29,754 nt of DNA from a virus. This document shows, one piece after another, positions 23,407 to 29,028 of this stretch (position 1 is its first letter; each line of letters begins with the position of its first letter). The stretch lies in IMG/VR virus record IMGVR_UViG_3300025674_000255, positions 1 to 29,754 of that record. One strand, given 5' to 3'. A program made the translations under genes and the position numbers. The notes beneath the pieces are model-generated. The model ran no database searches and was not told where the DNA came from. It saw only the letters and a list, made by a program, of their open reading frames with translations.

Positions 23407-23414
23407 CAAAGATA
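23407..23414 (-). promoter_or_regulatory. Promoter -7 element TATCTTTG for replication initiator
   Basis: Minus strand TATCTTTG, an exact TAnnTTTG match, starts right after the TAG stop of the upstream gene. Predicted transcription start is near 23400, giving a leader of over 100 bases. No clear -33 TTTG was found. Confidence 0.6.
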
Positions 23415-23852
23415 CTACCTGACGCGCCTGATCGCCACGCGATAGCGAAAAGATGTGCTCGGGTATGGGTGCAGCGGGAGGATCGGCAGCCACTCTCCCC
23501 GCCTGCGGCTCATCATGTACGCCTTGACGGGTATCTCATTGGATGCGCTCGCCTTGAGCTCCTGCACGCCCAACAATCGCCCCCGCTCGTCTTCGTAGGT
23601 CTTGGCCGTCTCGAAGACGCGCCCCTCGGAGGTTGCCCTGAAGCAGATGTCCTGACTCCTTCCCCTCCCCTGAAAGCCGAGGATGGGCTTCCATTTGTAG
23701 GCTCGCTTTTCGCTGATGTGCGCGTTCTTCATGTCGTCGGGGAAGTAGATCAGCACCTCCACCTCGCGGGCGAAGAGCAGCTTCCGGAAGATGTACCAGA
23801 GTGCTCCGATGTTGCAGAACTTGCGCTCGGCTTTTTGTCTGATTTCAATCAT
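23415..23852 (-). CDS. Early-region protein of unknown function
   Basis: A 145-residue basic protein overlapping the upstream gene by 8 bases. It has a hydrophobic helix (FCNIGALWYIFRKLLF) at ~12-27, then a beta-rich body (VEVLIYFPDD, WKPILGFQGRGRSQDICFRA), and a basic C-terminus (FRYRVAIRRVR). No family recognised. It is the last gene of the first early unit before an internal promoter. Confidence 0.5.
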   Translation of the reverse strand: MIEIRQKAERKFCNIGALWYIFRKLLFAREVEVLIYFPDDMKNAHISEKRAYKWKPILGFQGRGRSQDICFRATSEGRVFETAKTYEDERGRLLGVQELKASASNEIPVKAYMMSRRRGEWLPILPLHPYPSTSFRYRVAIRRVR

Positions 23853-24375
23853 GGTCGTAGATGTGTGTGATGTTTTTTAATCGCCTCAAGTCCACAATGA
23901 AGCTGTCGATTGAATTTCCATTTGTGTCGTTCCTCCTTCTTATGTACTTGTGAAGCTTGCCTGATCTTGCGACTATTGACTTCAAGAGAAAAAGGGACGT
24001 ATAGTAAACAGCCTCCTCGGCATAGACTCTAACTCCATACTCCTCCGAATCCTTGAACCTTTTCCAGATAAATATTCCAAATTGATCCGGATGCTTCAGA
24101 GAGTATTCAAACAAGTCTGACCAGTTGATCTGCCACGAATGTTGCGCGGGGACGCCCCATATTTGCTGACTCTTGTAGAATGGCTTCTGCAAAGACTTGA
24201 GGTCTGCGCTTGTGTGCTTCTTTAGCATATACAAGTCCGGGGCAGTTTTTTCCTTTGCTTTGGCAGGGTTGATGATGATGTTGAACTGCGCTCCATACTT
24301 CAAGACGAAGTCCTCCTCCCATTCATCTGCCCACTTGTAATATTCAGACCTGTCTTCTGTTTTGTTGTCGCTCAT
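23845..24375 (-). CDS. PD-(D/E)xK-like protein of unknown function
   Basis: A 176-residue protein with ATGA start overlap. N-terminal WEEDFVLKYGAQFNIIINP is followed by APDLYMLKKHTSADLKS: P46 D47, D58 and K60 match the spacing of a PD-(D/E)xK nuclease core, with E20/E21 as a possible first acidic residue. The remaining sequence is helical and basic near the end (YIRRRNDTNG). It could be a nuclease for recombination, host DNA degradation or anti-defence. The gene is AT-richer than most others here, suggesting transfer. Confidence 0.55.
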   Translation of the reverse strand: MSDNKTEDRSEYYKWADEWEEDFVLKYGAQFNIIINPAKAKEKTAPDLYMLKKHTSADLKSLQKPFYKSQQIWGVPAQHSWQINWSDLFEYSLKHPDQFGIFIWKRFKDSEEYGVRVYAEEAVYYTSLFLLKSIVARSGKLHKYIRRRNDTNGNSIDSFIVDLRRLKNITHIYDHD

Positions 24376-24488
24376 TCGTCCGCGTCTTTGTAGATGTCAC
24401 GAATGTCGGCAGCCAGTCTCCTGACCTCCTTGCAGAAGAAGAAGATCACGGAGCACAGGGCGATGGTCAAAAGTATCGGCTGTATCAT
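24372..24488 (-). CDS. Tiny single-pass membrane protein
   Basis: A 38-residue gene with ATGA overlaps at both ends (start 24486-24488, stop 24372-24374). Residues 3-19 form a hydrophobic helix (QPILLTIALCSVIFFFCK), then a charged tail (EVRRLAADIRDIYKDADE). Double coupling suggests real translation. Early membrane peptides may alter the host membrane or block superinfection; this is speculation. Confidence 0.5.
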   Translation of the reverse strand: MIQPILLTIALCSVIFFFCKEVRRLAADIRDIYKDADE

Positions 24489-24700
24489 GGCGTTTCGAAT
24501 AGGTTTGCAAATTCAACAAAGTCGAAGCGCACGTTGCCGCCCTTGATGATCTGCCAGACCATGACCGCCTCGAGGATGGTCAGGTGCATGGCGAAGGAGT
24601 GGGTGCGCAGGGCAGGGAGCACGATGGTGCTGTTCTCGCTCTTCTCGACCTTCTGGCGGTCGGTGTCCGAGAGCTTGGACATGAGTGATCTTCTTATCAT
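24485..24700 (-). CDS. Early-region protein of unknown function
   Basis: A 71-residue frame if started at ATG 24698-24700, five bases after the previous stop; GTG at 24733 and ATG at 24682 are alternatives. The sequence is helical (DTDRQKVEKSENSTIVLPALR, ILEAVMVWQIIKG). No known family. It overlaps the tiny membrane protein start by ATGA. Confidence 0.45.
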   Translation of the reverse strand: MIRRSLMSKLSDTDRQKVEKSENSTIVLPALRTHSFAMHLTILEAVMVWQIIKGGNVRFDFVEFANLFETP

Positions 24701-24705
24701 GGCTT

Positions 24706-25167
24706 TCAGTATTTGATTGATATCATGCCCCACAGAATCGAGATACTCTTCTGCTCTCGCTCCGCGCGCTTCGGGGCTCGTTTCTTGCGTTGAGCTTTGG
24801 GTTTTGGCTTCTGACTTGAGGCTGTTGCATGCCTCTTTGCATCAGCATTGTCCACATCCAGAGATGTCTGGGTTGTTAATGCTCGTTTTTTAGACGTTTC
24901 CCTCTGATGCTCTGCCATAAGTTTTGCCAGTTGTACAGCAGTTGATGGAATAGGCTCAAACTTATTTGTCCATATATACACCTTGCCATCTTGTGTTGCG
25001 CTTCTGTGCCTTGTTACAATTCCCATGCGGGTGCAGGCTGACAAAAAAGAGGTGGTGATTTTATGGTGTTTAGAAAACCCTTCCACTTTTAAACAATGTC
25101 CGCTTGAAGACTTCAAGTCTTGTAATGCGTTGGTGTATCTTGATACATATCCTGCTCTTACTTTCAT
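24706..25167 (-). CDS. Putative winged-helix DNA-binding protein
   Basis: A 153-residue very basic protein with ATGA overlap to the upstream gene. Residues ~20-70 (HCLKVEGFSKHHKITTSFLS, MGIVTRHRSATQDGKVYIW) resemble a winged helix, where a helix pair is followed by a beta hairpin. The second half is low-complexity and basic (KPKPKAQRKKRAPKRAE), as in DNA-binding tails. The gene is AT-rich compared with its neighbours. It is the best candidate for a phage-encoded regulator, but no binding partner is shown. Confidence 0.5.
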   Translation of the reverse strand: MKVRAGYVSRYTNALQDLKSSSGHCLKVEGFSKHHKITTSFLSACTRMGIVTRHRSATQDGKVYIWTNKFEPIPSTAVQLAKLMAEHQRETSKKRALTTQTSLDVDNADAKRHATASSQKPKPKAQRKKRAPKRAEREQKSISILWGMISIKY

Positions 25168-25604
25168 GACTTCCGTGCTTTAGAGATGAAGATGCTGTCT
25201 TTGCCGGGGGTGTAGTCCGCAGGCGGTACGATCTCGCCCGTCTCTGGGTCGATCACCTCGCTGCCCTTCAGGTGGAGCTTGTGCGCTTGCTTGCGCAATT
25301 CCTCCGCGTCCTTGAGCTGCTGCTTGAGTGCCGCGTGAGCGTCGTCGGTGAACTTCCACCGCCCCGCGCTGCTGCGTGATTCGATGATGAGGTTGCCGCG
25401 ATCTATTCGCCCGTGGTTGTCATTGACCTCTGCGATCGTTTGCTCTTCGATTTGCTTCTGGCAATACTTCGCGATCTGCTCGATTTGCCGTAGGTCGAGG
25501 AACGTTTGAACAGCCTCTGTGTTGCCCTTCTCGACTTGGTCGATCATGTACATCATGGCGTCCTCGATCTTTTCTCTCTCGATTGGTTTTGGGTTGTAGT
25601 TCAT
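25164..25604 (-). CDS. Coiled-coil early protein of unknown function
   Basis: A 146-residue protein if it starts at MNYNPKP (ATG 25602-25604), whose ATGA overlap with the previous stop favours this start over ATG at 25667. It is mostly helical and charged (YMIDQVEKGNTEAVQTFLDL, ALKQQLKDAEELRKQAHKL) with a final ETGEIVPPADYTPGKDS segment. No named family. Helical proteins like this are common near phage ssDNA-binding genes in Bacteroidota phages; a recombination role would be a guess. Confidence 0.6.
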   Translation of the reverse strand: MNYNPKPIEREKIEDAMMYMIDQVEKGNTEAVQTFLDLRQIEQIAKYCQKQIEEQTIAEVNDNHGRIDRGNLIIESRSSAGRWKFTDDAHAALKQQLKDAEELRKQAHKLHLKGSEVIDPETGEIVPPADYTPGKDSIFISKARKS

Positions 25605-25747
25605 TTCTTTCTTTTTGGGTTGGTTGGCCTCCCGGCCTTGTTTGATTTCTGTTTCTGGAGACTCCATTGCAAATACTGGTAGTCCTCATCGTGGCGGGAA
25701 GCATTGGCCTCCCGCTCCTTGATGAATAGCTCGCGACTCGCCCCCAT
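25601..25747 (-). CDS. Small basic protein in early operon
   Basis: A 48-residue gene starting at ATG 25745-25747 that shares a base with the preceding TGA (TGATG), and ending ATGA-coupled to the next gene. The sequence is hydrophilic (FIKEREANASRHDEDYQYL) and ends in a basic stretch (KAGRPTNPKRKK). Translation is supported by tight coupling; function unknown. Confidence 0.5.
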   Translation of the reverse strand: MGASRELFIKEREANASRHDEDYQYLQWSLQKQKSNKAGRPTNPKRKK

Positions 25748-26262
25748 CACTTCGCAGCTTGGAACGGATCGTCGCCTGTGAAGAGCGCGTGAACGTCGGG
25801 GAAGTCGGTGTTCATCGCGTCCTCGACCTTCTTCGCCATTGCCTTGTGTGGCAGCGCGGTGAGGGCGTAGCTTGTTTCGAGCCCTGCCCCAGTGCGTGAG
25901 ATTTTGAGGTCGTACGCATTTGGATGACCCCAGTCTTCGTCCGTCGCGTAGTTGCGCAGGGAGTCGAGGATGCTCTTCTGTGTGATCTCCCACACCTCTG
26001 ACTGCTCGGTCTCGTAGTTCCATACGACGAGTGCCCAGAAGTACTTTGCCTTGTCGCCTTCTCTGAAGTCAAAGCCCGCAGGCTCGTCCTCGCCATTGCG
26101 CCACCTGATGGGCTTGTTGTCGTTCGTCCAACGGGTGAAGCCGTCGACTATCTGAAGCGATAAGACGCGGAGCTTTAGGGTCTCGCCCTCCTTGACTTTG
26201 GTGTAGCGTCCTTTGCTCGAGGGCATCTTGTGCCCCTCTGGGATAAAAGAGAAATTGCTCAT
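25747..26262 (-). CDS. Putative single-stranded DNA-binding protein
   Basis: A 171-residue protein, second gene of the early unit. It has a beta-rich core (GRYTKVKEGETLKLRVLSLQ, AKYFWALVVWNYETEQSEVW, ITQKSILDSLRNYATDEDWG, NAYDLKISRTGAGLETSYAL) and an acidic end (GDDPFQ). An OB-like strand order with EDWG and aromatic residues resembles ssDNA-binding proteins of other Bacteroidota phages as I remember them. A short acidic tail is typical of such proteins. It would coat replication intermediates. Fold is inferred by eye only. Confidence 0.6.
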   Translation of the reverse strand: MSNFSFIPEGHKMPSSKGRYTKVKEGETLKLRVLSLQIVDGFTRWTNDNKPIRWRNGEDEPAGFDFREGDKAKYFWALVVWNYETEQSEVWEITQKSILDSLRNYATDEDWGHPNAYDLKISRTGAGLETSYALTALPHKAMAKKVEDAMNTDFPDVHALFTGDDPFQAAK

Positions 26263-26549
26263 GTGTTGGTTGTTTGAGCGTTGTGATCCGATTGAAGGCC
26301 CGGATCGTCGCCTGTTTTGTCAATGTCTTCAAAGCAGTCGTATATCGCTGTGATGCCGTCACCGATGGACATCTCTGGCGCACCTATCAAGCGCACGATG
26401 TCAATCACATCTCCGAAGGGGACGTTGATGATGAGAGTGTTCTGTTGGAGCGTTTTCACGAGCCCCTCCTGCACGAAGGGCATCTCGTTCTTGAGTTCTT
26501 GCAGGCGTTTGCGCTGCTCTGGCCGTAGCCGTTCGAATAGTGTTTTCAT
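26259..26549 (-). CDS. First early gene product, unknown function
   Basis: A 96-residue protein from MKTLFERLRP (ATG 26547-26549), chosen because upstream in-frame codons overlap the promoter. It has an N-terminal charged helix (LRPEQRKRLQELKNEM) followed by a strand-loop segment (NTLIINVPFGDVIDIVRLIG) and acidic C-terminus. No family recognised. It is directly downstream of the early promoter/operator, a usual place for host-takeover or regulatory proteins. Confidence 0.6.
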   Translation of the reverse strand: MKTLFERLRPEQRKRLQELKNEMPFVQEGLVKTLQQNTLIINVPFGDVIDIVRLIGAPEMSIGDGITAIYDCFEDIDKTGDDPGLQSDHNAQTTNT

Positions 26550-26572
26550 GGTGTTGATTGTTTTGACGAGCG

Positions 26573-26604
26573 CAAGATATAAAACTCTTTTGCACATATG
26601 CAAA
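26573..26604 (-). promoter_or_regulatory. Early promoter with palindromic operator
   Basis: Minus strand: TTTG (26601-26604), 19-base spacer, then TATATCTTG (26573-26581). This is the Bacteroidota -33/-7 spacing, though the -7 box is imperfect. The -33 lies within a perfect inverted repeat TTTGCA/TGCAAA (26589-26604, 4-base spacer). Its plus-strand TTTGCACA start is shared with the palindrome at 17175. Confidence 0.6.
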
Positions 26605-26605
26605 T

Positions 26606-26638
26606 AAAAAAAAGGGGAGGGGCAAAAATTTACGCCCC
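26606..26638 (-). terminator. Terminator of lysis cassette
   Basis: Minus strand: GGGGC/GCCCC stem, 10-base AT-rich loop, TCCCC and then eight T residues. The stem starts within the last codons and stop of the spanin gene and lies directly before the early promoter. Confidence 0.65.
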
Positions 26639-27112
26639 GAGGAAGCGGTCGATCGCTCTCTGGATAATCTTAAAAGCAAACAGCCCGGCCAACAGCCACG
26701 CGAGGATGCTCTGCCACGTCGGGCGCGGCTCATACTTAATGACAGGAGGAAGCTCCACCTCCTCTACGATGCGGATCGTGTCGGTCATGCAGACACCATC
26801 GACCACCAGAGTGTCGTGAATGCGCTTTATCTTGATTCTAAGGCGTTCTTTTTCAATTGTGATGGTATCCATCGGAAGCGACACAAACGTCGTCTCTGCG
26901 CGAATTTCTTCGATAATGATGGTCGTGTCCACGATCTCCACCTCTGGCGGCTGAATGATGCTCGGGTCTTTGGCGATGGCTCTCTTCAAGTGCCAGTTCG
27001 CGGAGCAGGAGGTGAGCGACAGGATGCAGATGGCTGTAATCAGGATCAGCACCTTGATGATGTCGGAGTCAGGAATATGCAGGCGGGATTTGAAAGTAGA
27101 GAACCTTGTCAT
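26630..27112 (-). CDS. Unimolecular spanin-like lipoprotein with C-terminal membrane anchor
   Basis: A 160-residue protein from ATG 27110-27112; ATGs at 27115 and 27163 are alternatives. Residues 19-36 are a signal peptide ending in a lipobox LTSC (C36). Residues 37-130 are beta-rich and charged (EVEIVDTTIIIEEI, RLRIKIKRIHDTLVVDG). Residues 133-150 form a membrane helix (WQSILAWLLAGLFAFKII), with a short basic tail. An outer-membrane lipoprotein end plus an inner-membrane end is the layout of u-spanins, which fuse the two membranes in the last step of lysis of Gram-negative hosts. It ends the lysis cassette. Similarity to a named family was not testable. Confidence 0.65.
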   Translation of the reverse strand: MTRFSTFKSRLHIPDSDIIKVLILITAICILSLTSCSANWHLKRAIAKDPSIIQPPEVEIVDTTIIIEEIRAETTFVSLPMDTITIEKERLRIKIKRIHDTLVVDGVCMTDTIRIVEEVELPPVIKYEPRPTWQSILAWLLAGLFAFKIIQRAIDRFLGA

Positions 27113-27191
27113 CATCGGGGGCGTATTGGTGCAGGCAAAAGTACACAAGGAAGAGACTCCCATCCTCGTACACTTGGTAACAAGGGTTCAT
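27069..27191 (-). CDS. Tiny lysis-cassette protein
   Basis: A 40-residue frame with ATG 27189-27191, three bases after the previous stop, overlapping the spanin gene start in another frame. It is aromatic-rich (CYQVYEDGSLFLVYFCLHQY, then LYFQIPPAYS). No known family. Its translation is uncertain, but its position in a coupled chain is suggestive. Confidence 0.35.
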   Translation of the reverse strand: MNPCYQVYEDGSLFLVYFCLHQYAPDDDKVLYFQIPPAYS

Positions 27192-27194
27192 TTT

Positions 27195-27374
27195 TTAGGG
27201 GTGCAGAGTGTCCCCCTTGACGATGTAGATGGTGTCGTGGTGAATGACCTTCTCAATGTCGCGCTCAAGGGTCGGGAGGAAGAACCTGACCTCAATCCAT
27301 GCGAACATAGCGAAGGCGAGTAGGGCGATCACAAGCCATTGAATCAGCTCCCCGATGAATCGCTGCTTGTTCAC
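27195..27374 (-). CDS. Small membrane protein of lysis cassette (GTG start)
   Basis: A 59-residue gene starting at GTG (27372-27374) that overlaps the holin-like stop as GTGA. Residues 8-25 form a membrane helix (GELIQWLVIALLAFAMFAW), followed by a periplasm-suited tail (HHDTIYIVKGDTLHP). It could be a second holin component, antiholin or inner-membrane accessory. Not long enough for common ORF cut-offs. Confidence 0.55.
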   Translation of the reverse strand: MNKQRFIGELIQWLVIALLAFAMFAWIEVRFFLPTLERDIEKVIHHDTIYIVKGDTLHP

Positions 27375-27649
27375 TTTGTGACCTTATCGAAAAACTTGTG
27401 GTAGAAGGCTTCGACCATCTTCAGCCCTCCGAAGCCCACGATGAAGGCCGTGCCGTATTGTGAAGAGCCTGTCAAGTTCAGCCAGTCGATAAGAACAGGG
27501 GCGAGGTAGTTGGCCGACATTGTGCCGGTGACTACGCTCAAGAGCTGCTCCTTGAGGTCGCGCTTCTTCTTGATGGTGATGAGGCTGCCAAAAAATCCCC
27601 CGATCATTAGCCCGATGTTGATGCCTATCTCGTCCAGATCAAATTTCAT
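27371..27649 (-). CDS. Holin-like membrane protein
   Basis: A 92-residue protein with about three predicted membrane helices: residues ~8-27 (IGINIGLMIGGFFGSLITIK), ~37-55 (LLSVVTGTMSANYLAPVLI) and ~66-83 (YGTAFIVGFGGLKMVEAFY), with basic loops (KKKRD) and a charged end. It lies between an endolysin candidate and spanin-type genes, so a holin that times lysis by piercing the inner membrane is likely. Overlaps the upstream gene by 11 bases. Confidence 0.65.
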   Translation of the reverse strand: MKFDLDEIGINIGLMIGGFFGSLITIKKKRDLKEQLLSVVTGTMSANYLAPVLIDWLNLTGSSQYGTAFIVGFGGLKMVEAFYHKFFDKVTK

Positions 27650-28073
27650 CTTTTCCGATTGTTGTGATCTTCATTGCAAATTTACGAGGCAAAGCCCGCA
27701 GCAACTTGGTGATTGTGTTGCGTGAATTGTACACATCGAGGTGGCCGTCGCCATTGATGTCCTTAAGTCCCTCGCCCACAAGTATGCAGCCGTGGGTATC
27801 TCTGTGATAATTTCCGGCGTGAATTAGTATCTGACTGCGGCTGCCTGTGTCTTGCAGCCAAAAAGACTGCCCGAACTTCGGGGAGATGTGCTTGATGACG
27901 GGATAAGTGCCGCCCGGGATGCGTGAGATGTTGCGCTCGTTGTTGCGCCACGGCAGCTCCAGAGTCTTGGCGACCTCGATGCCGTTGCGATCTTCGAGCC
28001 GTCCTGTGGTCTGCCACTCGTCCTCCTGCTCCCTGATGAGGTGGAGGCGTATCTCGTCGCTCTTACCCGGCAC
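27639..28073 (-). CDS. DUF5675-like protein with L,D-transpeptidase-type motif (endolysin candidate)
   Basis: A 144-residue protein with the pattern of DUF5675: VAKTLELPWRNNERNISRIP, then GGTYPVIKHISPKFGQSFWL, and LIHAGNYHRDTHGCILVG. H85 and H94-G95-C96 mimic the HxnTHGC active site of L,D-transpeptidases (YkuD type). It may cut or remodel peptidoglycan and act as the endolysin, since no lysozyme, amidase or peptidase of other type is seen in the cassette. A signal peptide is absent, so passage through the holin would be needed. Family named from memory; enzyme activity is unproven. Confidence 0.6.
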   Translation of the reverse strand: MPGKSDEIRLHLIREQEDEWQTTGRLEDRNGIEVAKTLELPWRNNERNISRIPGGTYPVIKHISPKFGQSFWLQDTGSRSQILIHAGNYHRDTHGCILVGEGLKDINGDGHLDVYNSRNTITKLLRALPRKFAMKITTIGKDEI

Positions 28074-28794
28074 TTGTGATTGTGTTCAGTTCGGTCTGCG
28101 TGAGGGCGGTGTCCCATAGGGCGAAGACCTTGATCTCGTCGCTGTCGTCGCTGCTCTTTCCTGTGATGCGTATCTCGTCGAAGTAGCTCGCATCGTTCCA
28201 CTCGGTGATGCTGTGGGTCTTGGTCGCTCCGTTCTGGCTCATCAGGATGGTGGGCGTGGCTGTTGCTGCATCCCCTGCTCCACTCCAAGAGACTGCGATC
28301 CGTGTCACGATATGCGTCCCATCGCTGTCGAAGATCGTCCCATCAGAGGAGACGACCGAGCCTCCCTGCACTACGCTGAAGCCTGTGTTGAGGGTGCGCA
28401 GGCGGTTGTTGTTGAAGTCGGAACTCAAGCCGATGTCGATGAACCCCGTCACGCTGTCGGGTATCTTGCCCTCGAGCATCAGCGTCCCTGCCGTTCCTGT
28501 GAGGATGCTGTTCGTCACAATGTTCGAGAGGGTGAAGGTCGCGGCTGCTGTGCTGTTCTCAACGCGGAAGGAGGGACACGTCTCGGGGTCGCCCGCTGTG
28601 CCGTAGTGGAGGGCGGGGACGTTCGTGGCGATACCTGTCTCCGTTGTGCCGTCGCTCTTCGTCCGTGAGGTTGTCGCAGCTCTGGCGAAGGTGAAGTCTC
28701 CGTCTCCGTCTGTCGGAATAACGCTGTAAGCCTTTGCTGATTTGAATGCAGATGCGACGAGCAGGAGGCTCGCGGAGTCAAAGAGGTTCGCCAT
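28063..28794 (-). CDS. LamG/ConA-like tail-fibre accessory protein
   Basis: A 243-residue protein. N-terminal GDGDFTFARAATTSRTKSDG and ATNVPALHYG resemble the start of lectin-like phage appendage proteins; the body is beta-rich (FIDIGLSSDF, THIVTRIAVSWSG), and the end IKVFALWDTALTQTELNTIT matches the close of LamG/ConA domains. It follows the main fibre and a 76-residue gene, so it is likely a second receptor-binding or decorating protein. Possible start and stop overlaps: stop of the upstream gene 3 bases before, 11-base overlap with the next. Confidence 0.65.
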   Translation of the reverse strand: MANLFDSASLLLVASAFKSAKAYSVIPTDGDGDFTFARAATTSRTKSDGTTETGIATNVPALHYGTAGDPETCPSFRVENSTAAATFTLSNIVTNSILTGTAGTLMLEGKIPDSVTGFIDIGLSSDFNNNRLRTLNTGFSVVQGGSVVSSDGTIFDSDGTHIVTRIAVSWSGAGDAATATPTILMSQNGATKTHSITEWNDASYFDEIRITGKSSDDSDEIKVFALWDTALTQTELNTITSAG

Positions 28795-28797
28795 TTT

Positions 28798-29028
28798 TTA
28801 GAGTTCTACCTCGGGCGTCCAGTCGTCCGAGAGCTGAACTTCAAAGATAAGATTTGAATCCTCTTGTGGCTCGATGGAGTTGTTCGCAACGATCGCCCAC
28901 TTGCTCCCGTCAGGGTGTTGCCGTGGGTTCGCCCAGTTGCTTGTGATGCTCCCTTTGTACTGCTTCGCCTCGTTTACCTTTTGGTTGTACTGCTCAACCT
29001 CTTCGCGTGTTCCTATGTACCAACTCAT
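28798..29028 (-). CDS. Small protein after tail fibre
   Basis: A 76-residue protein with ATGA overlap to the fibre stop. It has YIGTREEVEQYNQKVNEAK, then ITSNWANPRQHPDGSKWAIV and an acidic end (LSDDWTPEVEL). I recall similar small proteins after fibre genes in other phages of Bacteroidota. They may aid fibre folding or attach to it. No domain motif visible. Confidence 0.6.
   Translation of the reverse strand: MSWYIGTREEVEQYNQKVNEAKQYKGSITSNWANPRQHPDGSKWAIVANNSIEPQEDSNLIFEVQLSDDWTPEVEL

Noticed and set aside
24503-24510. TTTGCAAA palindrome
   Set aside because: Lies inside coding sequence without promoter context; an 8-base palindrome of this kind is likely by chance.
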